18,196 bases of DNA from JAAYCI01 sp964370045 (GTDB lineage: Bacteria > Bacillota > Clostridia > Oscillospirales > Ruminococcaceae), in NCBI GenBank assembly GCA_964370045.1, contig CAYJGZ010000027.1, positions 1-18,196 of the forward strand, in the 5' to 3' direction. The notes below the pieces were generated by a model. That model saw nothing but the letters and a program-made list of their open reading frames with translations, did not search any database and was not told where the DNA came from. Position numbers and translations under genes: made by a program. This document shows positions 6,181 to 13,170 of this stretch, piece by piece. The number at the start of each line of letters is the position of its first letter. The first letter of the stretch is position 1.

Positions 6181-6693
6181 TTATCCCTTAAATATCTCTT
6201 TTGCGTACTTTATAACACCCTGTATTTCGGCGGTGTCTTGCCTTAGCTTTATCGCCATGAAGTTTTCGCTCGGCACTGTAAACGGCGGCAAAATGCCAAG
6301 CTCTGCCGCAGGAACATACCCAAAGCGGGGGTAATATTTTTCGCTCCCTAAGACAACCGATACCGCAAAGCCCATCTCCCGTGCAACCTCCTGCCCTTTG
6401 CGCACAAGTGCCGTACCTATGCCTGTTTTTTGAAATGCAGGTAGCACCGACAACGGCGCAAGCGCCAGCACCGTGTGCCCGTCCACCTCGGCTTTTGTAA
6501 ACATTACATGCCCTGCTATTTCGCCGTCCACCTGCGCAACAAGCGAAAGCTGAGGGATAAACGCATCGCTTTCTCTCAGCGCCTTTACCATCTCATGCTC
6601 ACTGCCGTCGCTGTGCTGTGCTGTCTCAAATGCGGCTTTCACCACACGATTTACGCTTTCACGGTCCGATGATGTCTCCTGCCGAATTAACAT
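6181..6693 (-). CDS. GNAT-family N-acetyltransferase (YhbS-like)
   Basis: 170 residues from the ATG at 6693, with AGGGGAAA just upstream; the in-frame codons before it (to 6723) have no ribosome site. The acetyl-CoA binding motif A is seen as LSVLPAFQKTGIGTAL (81-96), preceded by the usual beta strand ending LALAP. The stretch LGSEKYYPRFGY (115-126) is characteristic of the YhbS-like subgroup of cytoplasmic acetyltransferases. The substrate cannot be read from sequence. An inverted repeat, TTTTCCACA/TGTGGAAAA (6712-6737), lies directly upstream. Weak hairpins downstream (about 6126-6160) may end the transcript. No functional link to its neighbours is evident. Confidence 0.88.
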   Translation of the reverse strand: MLIRQETSSDRESVNRVVKAAFETAQHSDGSEHEMVKALRESDAFIPQLSLVAQVDGEIAGHVMFTKAEVDGHTVLALAPLSVLPAFQKTGIGTALVRKGQEVAREMGFAVSVVLGSEKYYPRFGYVPAAELGILPPFTVPSENFMAIKLRQDTAEIQGVIKYAKEIFKG

Positions 6694-6779
6694 GCTTTCC
6701 CCTATTCCAAATTTTCCACACACCGAGATGTGGAAAAACGTCAGTGATTTGGCTTTTTGCTATATCCACACACTGCAAT

Positions 6780-7460
6780 TTATGCGGAGATGGACGCACT
6801 TTGCGAGGAGGTGCTTATGCTACCCGATGTGCTCGAAGAACTTATCGGCGCTTGGTACAGCGGTATCACCGTCACGCTGTTTTGCCATGTGCCGCTCTCG
6901 TTTTCCACCGCATTTATGTATAGGTAGTAGCTTTCGTCAAGGTCGGGAAGCTCAAAGCTAAGCGTCTTGCCGTCCTGCGTCACGGTGTACACCGTGTGCT
7001 TTTCCACCGCCCAGTCAAAGCTCTCATTGCGATTAAAGTAATCGTAAAATTGGCTGACGGATATGCCCTCGCCGCTGGTGGACAGAATGGCGTTCACCGT
7101 GCTCTCTACGTCTGTTTGGTAGCTGACGCTCACGCTCTGCTCGCTCACGGTGGCGGCAGGCGCGTGCGAAAACACCGGCGCAGGCTGAGGGGCAGGCTCG
7201 GACGAGGAGGAAGCAGCCTCGCTCGACGAGGAGGAGGGCGCAGGCACAGAGGAGGGCGGCAGGGCGCTTTGGGAGGAGGGCACCGCCGCAGAGGAGGGCG
7301 GTGTGTAGGATGCGTGCGATGCCGAAGATGAAGAGCTTTCGGAGGAGGCACCCTGCGGGCTTGCGTTCATGCACTGCGTCAGCAGCACCACCGCAAGCAC
7401 CACCACCAAAACAAGCGCAACGCCTGCCATTATCAGCGTGATTAAGCTGTTTCTTCTCAT
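6780..7460 (-). CDS. Ser-rich membrane-anchored exported protein, function unknown
   Basis: 226 residues from the ATG at 7460, nine bases after AAGGAGG. MRRN is followed by one hydrophobic helix (~6-28) ending LLTQC; Gln before Cys argues against a lipobox, so an uncleaved N-in anchor is more likely. Residues ~32-105 are a low-complexity Ser/Pro/Ala/Glu linker of the wall-spanning kind. A small folded region (~106-202) is rich in aromatic and beta-prone residues, for example YTVTQDGKTLSFELPD (158-173). The last ~20 residues are again Ser/Thr-rich. I do not recognise the folded part. The layout resembles surface proteins in which a linker displays a small domain beyond the peptidoglycan. It has its own promoter; the GNAT gene follows 86 bases downstream. 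Confidence 0.85.
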   Translation of the reverse strand: MRRNSLITLIMAGVALVLVVVLAVVLLTQCMNASPQGASSESSSSSASHASYTPPSSAAVPSSQSALPPSSVPAPSSSSSEAASSSSEPAPQPAPVFSHAPAATVSEQSVSVSYQTDVESTVNAILSTSGEGISVSQFYDYFNRNESFDWAVEKHTVYTVTQDGKTLSFELPDLDESYYLYINAVENESGTWQNSVTVIPLYQAPISSSSTSGSISTSSQSASISA

Positions 7461-7514
7461 TTGTAAATACCTCCTTAGGTTGGATGTGCACATTTAACTT
7501 TATTTTTACGACAC

Positions 7515-7544
7515 AGTATAGCACAATTTTATGCCTTTTTACAA
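7515..7544 (-). promoter_or_regulatory. Promoter of the Ser-rich exported protein gene
   Basis: On the minus strand TTGTAA (7539-7544) and an extended -10, TGC-TATACT (hexamer 7515-7520), are 18 bases apart, about 55 bases before the start codon. Confidence 0.6.
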
Positions 7545-7553
7545 TTTATTTTG

Positions 7554-7693
7554 ATAATCGGGAGTATCCAAACGCAGTGATTTAGTTTTTTGGCATATCC
7601 TTCCCCCGCCTGCGGCGGGGGGAGGATATGCCGCCTTCTTCTCTCACTTAACGTATTCTAAATCATCTCTATGTGTCCACTCCCTGATAATCG
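7554..7693. repeat. Hairpin repeat element, copy A
   Basis: The core is a 19-bp stem with a three-base loop: 7592-7610 pairs with 7614-7632 (GGCATATCC arm, C/G-rich middle, one G-U). The ends carry imperfect inverted repeats, GATAATCGGGAGT on the left and ACTCCCTGATAATC on the right. The pieces GATTTAGTTTTTTGGCATA and ATGTGTCCA recur near 15061-15146. There is no coding capacity. It resembles a small non-autonomous palindromic element. Confidence 0.65.
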
Positions 7694-7775
7694 ACAATAA
7701 AGCAAAAACGGGCGACCACACAGGGTCGCCCCTACACGAAATGAATATATTCGTGGGGTGAAAAACAACATTGTT

Positions 7776-7889
7776 CGGTGAGACTGTAGGGGCGAGCCTA
7801 TGCGCTCGCCCAAGCGGCGAGATTGTAGGCGTGACCCTGTGCGCTCGCCCAAGCGGTAAGGTTGTAGGGGCGACCCTATGCGCTCGCCC
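7776..7889. repeat. 39-bp tandem repeat array, three units
   Basis: TGCGCTCGCCC ends units at 7811, 7850 and 7889, exactly 39 bases apart. Each unit holds TGTAGGGGCGACCCTATGCG or a variant, and each can fold as GGGCGA...TCGCCC. An inverted relative is at 7710-7734. GGGCGACC-type repeats like this are, as far as I know, common in gut clostridia. The units are contiguous and imperfect, so this is not a CRISPR array. The array lies downstream of the metal ATPase gene. Confidence 0.75.
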
Positions 7890-7936
7890 GCAAAACCCGA
7901 ATAACCCGTGATTTTTTGTAAATATATTTATTTTTT

Positions 7937-9847
7937 TTACACAATCTTTTTTTCGTACAGCCGTGCCGCATTCAGCACCACCAGCACCGAGCCTGCGTTG
8001 TGCACCAGCGCACCCGTGGCTGGGTTTAACAGGCCTGCCACCGACAGGATGATAGCGCCAAAGTTTATTATCATGGCGAGCGTGATGTTAAACTTTATGG
8101 AAAACAGCGTGGCGTTGGACAGCTTTTTAATATAGGAAACCTTAGAGATGTCGTCGCCCGTGATGGCGATGTCCGCCGCCTCTATGGCTATGTCGCTTCC
8201 CATTGTGCCCATGGCTATACCCACCGAGGCAGTTTTAAGCGCAGGTGCGTCGTTTACGCCATCGCCTATCATGCATATGCTCTCGCCTTTTTGCAGGTAG
8301 CTCTCCACCACGTTTAGCTTGTCCTGCGGCAATAGCTGTGCGTGCACCTGCTGTATGCCCACCCTGCTCGCAATGTAATCCGCCGCCTTTTGGTTGTCCC
8401 CCGTTAATAGCATAACGTCCGAAACACCCGAGGCTTTCAGCTGTTGTATGTGCTGTTTTGCGTTTTGCTTTATCGTGTCGGACAGCGAAATAAGCCCCAG
8501 CACCCTGCCGCCGCTCGCCACTATCACAACAGCCTTGCCCTCGTCTCGCATCTGCGCCGCCTTTTGTGCGATGTCCTGCGGTATTTCGGCCTTTAGTCGC
8601 TCTGCAATCAGCTTTTCGTTGCCGCACAAAACCTCCTCGCCCTCAATCTGTGCGGATATCCCCTTGCCGGGGCTCATCTCAAAGCCCTGCGCGTCACTGC
8701 GGGATACGCTCTGCCCTTTGCAGTATTTTACAATCGCCTTAGCTATGGGGTGCTCCGAGTGGCTCTCCGCCGAGTAGCATTTGCGCAGTAGCTCCTCCTT
8801 TGGCACATCGGGCGAGTATATGTCCGCAAAGCTCAGCTTTCCCTGCGTGATGGTGCCCGTTTTGTCAAAAGCTACGGCCGTAACGCCGCCCATGTGCTCC
8901 AGCGCCTCGCCCGACTTTATCAAAACGCCCTGCTTTGTCGCCTGCCCTATGGCCGCCATTATGGAGGTGGGCGTGGCCAGCGCCAGCGCACAGGGGCAAA
9001 AAACCACCAGCACCGTAACCGCACGTATGAGCGCAGTGTCGGGCGAGTTCAGCAAAAACGCAAACACAAGATAGGTGATAACCGCTATAACGCACGCCGC
9101 AGGCACCAGCACCCCTGCCCATCTGTCCACCGTCTTTTGGGTGGGGGCTTTCTTCTCCTCCGCCTGCTCCACAAGGCGTATCATCTTTTGCAGGGAAGAG
9201 TCGCTAAATGCCTTTTCCACCTGCACATCCACGCTTCCAAAGCAGTTGATAGTACCTGTGAACACCTCGTCCCCTATCTCCTTGTTCACGGGTAGCGACT
9301 CGCCTGTCATAACCGACTGGTCCACCGTGGTGTTGCCCGATACTATCACGCCGTCGGCGGCAAAGCGCTCGCCCGGTAGCACACGAATAACGTCCTTAAG
9401 CTTTATTTCGTTCGCAGGCAGTAGGCTTTCCAGCTCTGTGCCGTCCTGCGCCCTTTTTATCACCCTGCCCACATCCGGCACTAAACCCAGCAGCTTTTCA
9501 ATGCCTTTTTTTGCCTTTTCTACCGTTTTATCCTCCAGCCACTCGCCTATCGCCATGATAAACGCAACCTCTCCCGCCGCAAACACATCCCCTATATACA
9601 CCGCCGCAATCATGGCTATGGTGATGAGCAGTGGGGAGGTTATTTTCAGCTTTGCGGTGTTTACCACCGCCGTGTACGCAAGCGGCACGCCGGATATAGC
9701 CAGCGATACCCATGCCGGGTTTACTACAAACTCAAAGCCTACCCCCATAAGCGGCAGGATATATTCGGTGATAAAACTTGCCAAAAGAAATATTCCCGAA
9801 ATCCACAGCATCAGCGGTGAATTTAAGAAGTGCATGAATTTTTTCAT
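7937..9847 (-). CDS. P1B-type heavy-metal translocating ATPase
   Basis: Pumps a soft metal ion out of the cytoplasm using ATP. 636 residues from the ATG at 9847 behind AAAGGGGAC. Visible: TGES actuator loop (181-184), CPC transmembrane metal site (284-286), phosphorylated DKTGT (328-332), His366-Pro367 of the nucleotide domain, TGDN (482-485) and GDGVNDAP (528-535). There is no N-terminal HMA domain or CxxC. The last membrane helices carry HNAGSVLVVLNAARL (616-630) instead of the MxxSS of CopA or the Asp-Gly pair of ZntA, so the ion cannot be fixed from motifs. It lies 122 bases downstream of a CsoR-type repressor with Cu(I) ligands, behind a promoter with a CsoR-like operator, which favours copper; zinc, cadmium or manganese remain possible. 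Confidence 0.93.
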   Translation of the reverse strand: MKKFMHFLNSPLMLWISGIFLLASFITEYILPLMGVGFEFVVNPAWVSLAISGVPLAYTAVVNTAKLKITSPLLITIAMIAAVYIGDVFAAGEVAFIMAIGEWLEDKTVEKAKKGIEKLLGLVPDVGRVIKRAQDGTELESLLPANEIKLKDVIRVLPGERFAADGVIVSGNTTVDQSVMTGESLPVNKEIGDEVFTGTINCFGSVDVQVEKAFSDSSLQKMIRLVEQAEEKKAPTQKTVDRWAGVLVPAACVIAVITYLVFAFLLNSPDTALIRAVTVLVVFCPCALALATPTSIMAAIGQATKQGVLIKSGEALEHMGGVTAVAFDKTGTITQGKLSFADIYSPDVPKEELLRKCYSAESHSEHPIAKAIVKYCKGQSVSRSDAQGFEMSPGKGISAQIEGEEVLCGNEKLIAERLKAEIPQDIAQKAAQMRDEGKAVVIVASGGRVLGLISLSDTIKQNAKQHIQQLKASGVSDVMLLTGDNQKAADYIASRVGIQQVHAQLLPQDKLNVVESYLQKGESICMIGDGVNDAPALKTASVGIAMGTMGSDIAIEAADIAITGDDISKVSYIKKLSNATLFSIKFNITLAMIINFGAIILSVAGLLNPATGALVHNAGSVLVVLNAARLYEKKIV

Positions 9848-9969
9848 AAAGTGTCCCCTTTGTGTAATCCTGATTTAGATAGCAACGCCACGAGTGTTCG
9901 AGCGTTTGATTTTTCCGCTATTTTTTAGGTGTTTTTTTGCGCATTTATGATAATTTTATTCCCCTGCGC

Positions 9970-10245
9970 CTACACCGTCTTGGAAAACTGGTTCAGCGCC
10001 GAAATAAGACGCTCTATCGTTTGTTCTTCCTGTCCGCTCTTTATGCCGTCCAAGACGCAATGGTGCATGTGCCCCTCCAAAATAAGCTGGCCCGTCTTGT
10101 GCAATGCCGCCTTTGCCGCACCTATCTGAATAAGTATCTCCTCACACGGCTTGTCCTGCTCCACCATATTGCTGATGCCCCGAACCTGCCCCTCTATTTT
10201 TTTGAGCCTTTTTTTTACCTGCTCTGCGTCCATGCACTGTAACAT
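9970..10245 (-). CDS. csoR: CsoR-family metal-sensing repressor
   Basis: 91 residues from the ATG at 10245, eight bases after AAGGAG. An all-helical DUF156 regulator: KKRLKKIEGQVRGI (11-24) is the family signature. The ligand set is Cys34 (in KPCEEI) and His59-x3-Cys63 (in GHMHHC), the Cys-His-Cys triad of copper-sensing CsoR and not the His-Cys-His-His set of RcnR. In known CsoR proteins Cu(I) binding releases the operator. First gene of a likely operon with the P1B ATPase; the pseudo-palindrome at 10316-10341 upstream is its probable target, giving autoregulation. Confidence 0.92.
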   Translation of the reverse strand: MLQCMDAEQVKKRLKKIEGQVRGISNMVEQDKPCEEILIQIGAAKAALHKTGQLILEGHMHHCVLDGIKSGQEEQTIERLISALNQFSKTV

Positions 10246-10315
10246 TTATTTAACTCCTTATGCTAAAATTTTATTTTTCCACCCAAGGGTAAGAGAGCAA
10301 AATCGCCACACGATG

Positions 10316-10373
10316 TATACCCCCTACCCCTATTAGGTATATTTATATTACTGCCGCTTTGCCGCTTTGTCAA
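10316..10373 (-). promoter_or_regulatory. csoR promoter and CsoR-like operator
   Basis: On the minus strand TTGACA (10368-10373) and TAATAT (10345-10350) are 17 bases apart. Immediately downstream, across the expected start site, lies TATACC (10316-10321)...GGTATA (10336-10341), flanking a G/C run. This is the AT-ended, G-tract type of pseudo-palindrome bound by CsoR proteins. Confidence 0.75.
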
Positions 10374-10424
10374 GACACAATTTTTTGGTGCACTTAAAAA
10401 TATTGATTTGTTTTTCGCACAGCA

Positions 10425-10467
10425 AAAAGCCACACATTCGGCAGGCAAACCGCAACGTGTGGCTTTT
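10425..10467. terminator. Hairpin with T-runs on both strands
   Basis: AAAAGCCACAC (10425-10435) pairs with GTGTGGCTTTT (10457-10467), an 11-bp stem with a 21-base loop and T-runs in both directions. It separates the csoR promoter from the palindromic element at 10469. It could end minus-strand transcripts arriving from the right. Confidence 0.6.
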
Positions 10468-10468
10468 A

Positions 10469-10903
10469 GATAGTGTGGACATGAGTTGAATCGCAGGGAT
10501 TTTGAGCAATTTTTTTGCAAGACGCGGCGGAAAAACGATGCACTCCTTTGTGGAATGCGAGTTTTGACAACACACAGCCAAATCTATGTAATCCAAGCAC
10601 GCCTATCGCATCAAATTTTTGCGTTATGCGTTGTTATCCTCCATCGCAATACACAAAGTATTGCTCTGTCGTCTGCCGTGCCTACCACAAAAATTTGTGT
10701 GCGATAGGTTCGTAGAATTTTTAATACCGCCAAAAATTTCGTAACAAGGAAGTGTGCCGCACATAATGCTTTGTGCATTATAAGGTGCACTGACACAGTT
10801 ACGGTGGTTTTGGCTAAATTAAAAACGGCTTGGATTGCATAGATTTGGCTTAGGCGAAAAAATTGCCAAAATAACTCGACTGAACACTCGTGTCCACACT
10901 ATC
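10469..10903. mobile_element. MITE-like palindromic element with TA ends
   Basis: GATAGTGTGGACA (10469-10481) and its exact complement TGTCCACACTATC (10891-10903) bound a 435-base segment, each flanked outside by TA. Inverted similarity continues inward: GAGT, then TTTTG-GCAATTTTTT, then AGCCAAATCTATG-AATCCAAGC near both ends. A further inner pair, CCTATCGCA...CAAATTTTTG, is at about 10602-10622 and 10687-10707. No convincing ORF is present. The TA flanks and long terminal inverted repeats fit a non-autonomous relative of an IS630/Tc1-mariner transposon; that family assignment is inference. Confidence 0.7.
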
Positions 10904-10926
10904 TAATTATTATTTTTTATATTTTT

Positions 10927-10952
10927 GGGGGTATGCCAAAAACCAAACCGCT
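10927..10952 (-). repeat. Fragment of the hairpin repeat family
   Basis: Read on the minus strand this is AGCGGTTTGGTTTTTGGCAT followed by ACCCCC. It matches the left half of the hairpin elements at 7577-7607 and 15061-15087, without the right arm. Otherwise nothing is seen in 10904-11038. Confidence 0.5.
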
Positions 10953-11038
10953 GATTTTGCATACACTTTTATTTTTCGGTTATTTTTCCTGCTATTTAAT
11001 TCCCGCTGAATAAACAAAAATGGCACGGTTATTCGGAG

Positions 11039-12700
11039 CTATTCGTAATCGTTCGGCTCGTAAAATGCGTAGCCGTTTTTCGCCTTTTTCTTGCAGGCGT
11101 ACATGGCAAGGTCGGACGCCTTGTAAAGCTCCTCATAGCTTGTGCCATGCTCCGGCGCTATGGCTATGCCTATGCTGCAGCTCACCGTCACCGAAACACC
11201 CTCCTCGGAGGTGTGTTTTTTTTCCGCAGAGCTGCATATTTTCTCCGCCTTGTTCGCTATGTTTTGCCTGTCTGTGGCATTTTTGAAAAACACAACAAAC
11301 TCATCTCCGCCAATACGCCCTATTATATCATCTTTTCTGCAATTTTTCGCAATATCGTTGTAAAACTCTTTCAGCACCTCATCCCCGTATAGGTGACCCA
11401 TGTTGTCGTTTATCGCCTTGAAGTTATCCAAATCCAGCAGGAACATCACGCCTGTTTTTGTCATCTCAAGATGATTTTTTATGAAAAGCTCCGTCGTTTT
11501 TCTGTTGTACGCACCCACAAGATAGTCGTACTGAGTGTCCAGCTGTAGCATCGCCTCGCTCATCTTTATCTCGTGTATATCGTCCACAACGGTTTTTATG
11601 GCGATGATGTCATTTGTGGCTGCATCCCTACTTACCGCAATAGTGTCGTTCACCCAGCGGTAGCTGCCATCGCTTTGCATCAGCCTGTAGTCACAGCCGA
11701 ACTTTTCCTTGCCCACAAGAAACTGTGCTAAAATATTTCGCAAGGAGGAATGCTCCAGCGCTTTTTGCATATCCTCATCATATACATTCCTGCTAATTTC
11801 ATCCGAAACATACTCCGAATAGCGCATCTGCTCTTGTATCCTTTGCTCCTGTCCGCTCACCAGCATACGCTGTAGCTTATCCTTGCTACAGTTTATCTCC
11901 AGCACCGTTTGCACACGGCTCAAAAGCGCCTGCTTGTATACCTCGTCCCTGTGTAGCTTTTGCTCCAAGTTTTCCTTGTGCTCGCGCATCATATCAAACA
12001 CCACCAGCATAAACATGCTGGCGTAGGTGGCCGCAAGCCATGTGAGCGATGCCACTATCTGGTGAAGCGGGAGCAGGTCGTAATCGACCGGCTGTGCGTA
12101 CACCATTCCGTTGGCTATCATGTAAATATTTGCCAGCAGTGTAATGGCAAAAAATATGCCCATCTGCTCGGTCTTTTGGGTTATCGCACGCAGGTATTTA
12201 TGCGGAATTATGCGTAAAATCCCAGCTATCAAAAGCGCGCTGAGCGCCGCTGTGATTATGAGTATCGTCCAAAAGCAGCTCTCATCCTGCGAAAGCGAAA
12301 GAATGCTCTGCCCGCTTACCATGGATATTACGGCGACTACAATTCCCCGTACCACCATGATTTGTACGTTAAATATAAGCGCACACACAAAGCGCACCAT
12401 GAGGCTCTGCCCTTTGTAGTACACCATCACCATCACCACGTAAACAGCAAGCATAATGCCATATCCAAGCGAGGACATACTGCCAAACAAAATCAAAAAC
12501 ACCGTGCCCACCGTGCCGCTCACGGCACTGAACACAATTATCTTGAGCACACTGCTTTTTGTGCCGAACATTTTTTCCAAAAGGCTAATATAAAAAATAT
12601 TGTGCACAAAAAACACAAGATTAAATATTACCATTAACAGTTCTGTTTGGATAATTTCATCCTCCTTTTTCAAAAAATGTGCAAAGTATCTAATTACCAT
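11039..12700 (-). CDS. Membrane-bound PAS-GGDEF diguanylate cyclase
   Basis: Makes cyclic di-GMP from two GTP. Up to 553 residues. The N-terminal ~235 residues hold about seven hydrophobic segments forming a membrane sensor. A charged, probably coiled linker (~238-300) follows. A PAS-like domain (~300-380) ends in the typical W-NDTIAVSRD...VVDDIHEIK pattern. The GGDEF domain (~385-553) has the intact signature GGDEF (464-468), preceded at the right distance by RKDD (455-458), an RxxD product-inhibition site. The usual DxLTGLxNR is DYLVGAYNR. The start is uncertain: ATG 12700 has a weak ribosome site, while a perfect AAGGAGG (12661-12667) lies inside the frame, five bases before an in-frame ATT (12655) and 26 before ATG 12634. 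The signal sensed is unknown. Confidence 0.92.
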   Translation of the reverse strand: MVIRYFAHFLKKEDEIIQTELLMVIFNLVFFVHNIFYISLLEKMFGTKSSVLKIIVFSAVSGTVGTVFLILFGSMSSLGYGIMLAVYVVMVMVYYKGQSLMVRFVCALIFNVQIMVVRGIVVAVISMVSGQSILSLSQDESCFWTILIITAALSALLIAGILRIIPHKYLRAITQKTEQMGIFFAITLLANIYMIANGMVYAQPVDYDLLPLHQIVASLTWLAATYASMFMLVVFDMMREHKENLEQKLHRDEVYKQALLSRVQTVLEINCSKDKLQRMLVSGQEQRIQEQMRYSEYVSDEISRNVYDEDMQKALEHSSLRNILAQFLVGKEKFGCDYRLMQSDGSYRWVNDTIAVSRDAATNDIIAIKTVVDDIHEIKMSEAMLQLDTQYDYLVGAYNRKTTELFIKNHLEMTKTGVMFLLDLDNFKAINDNMGHLYGDEVLKEFYNDIAKNCRKDDIIGRIGGDEFVVFFKNATDRQNIANKAEKICSSAEKKHTSEEGVSVTVSCSIGIAIAPEHGTSYEELYKASDLAMYACKKKAKNGYAFYEPNDYE

Positions 12701-12731
12701 TTATACACCATCATAATTATATACGTATTTA

Positions 12732-12760
12732 ATTGTATCATATTATCATTTAATATGCAA
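12732..12760 (-). promoter_or_regulatory. Promoter of the GGDEF gene
   Basis: On the minus strand TTGCAT (12755-12760) and TACAAT (12732-12737) are 17 bases apart. Transcription would begin near 12725, which leaves only ~25 bases of leader before the ATG at 12700 and is compatible with it. The region is very AT-rich, so other hexamers are possible. Confidence 0.45.
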
Positions 12761-12780
12761 ATTTATCGCCTATAAAAAAT

Positions 12781-13011
12781 TGCACAAAAAGACAAGCGAT
12801 GCGTTTGCCCACACCCTTACACTTGGGAGCGGACTTATAAAGGTGGTTCAAGAATACGCTGGGCGCAAGAAGAAGGCGCTCAATTAAGGGGCTTGCCCCG
12901 TATTCAATGTGGCAACAGCGGATTTCAAGCCGCCGAATATTTAGTGGGCGATTGTACGCTCACTAAATATTCAGGATGACCCTCGTCGCCTATGGAAGCG
13001 AGGGTCATTTT
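12781..13011 (+). other. Structured intergenic segment with serial hairpins
   Basis: Between the GGDEF and TetR genes I see GGGG-CTTG-CCCC (12888-12899), GCGG...CCGC (12918-12933), a 16-bp stem GAATATTTAGTG.../...CACTAAATATTC (12935-12972, six-base loop), and ATGACCCTCG/CGAGGGTCAT (12976-13008) followed by four T. Reading left to right, the last resembles a terminator, so this may be the 3' part of a small RNA on the plus strand. A 34-codon open stretch ends at the TAA at 12885-12887; it has no ribosome site and could be a gene remnant. I cannot assign a known RNA family. Confidence 0.4.
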
Positions 13012-13060
13012 GCCTTATGTTATATCCCCGCATTTGTACACAGCCTCACACTTCATTCGC

Positions 13061-13090
13061 TTGACAACATATCCAATTACTATTTATAAT
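13061..13090 (+). promoter_or_regulatory. Promoter of the TetR gene
   Basis: A consensus TTGACA (13061-13066) and consensus TATAAT (13085-13090) are 18 bases apart, about 80 bases before the start codon. Confidence 0.7.
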
Positions 13091-13170
13091 AATAACAATT
13101 TTCTCATGTGAATAAATTTTATTTATTTGTTTTTTATTTTATTTTTTACTTGTTTTTGGAGGATGCCTCA

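Noticed and set aside
6713..6737. Terminator between the Ser-rich protein and GNAT genes
   Set aside because: TTTTCCACA/TGTGGAAAA forms a stem but has no T-run on the minus strand; kept only as an inverted repeat in the GNAT leader.
7710..7889. CRISPR array
   Set aside because: Units are contiguous 39-bp imperfect repeats without unique spacers, and no cas genes are near.
12785..12887. Open stretch read as a small gene (ends with KKKALN)
   Set aside because: No start codon with a ribosome site and no recognised homologue; mentioned only as a possible remnant.
13108..13170. N-terminal hydrophobic extension of the TetR protein
   Set aside because: It is an AT-rich leader translated by chance; GGAGG and the TTG at 13171 fit the family start.
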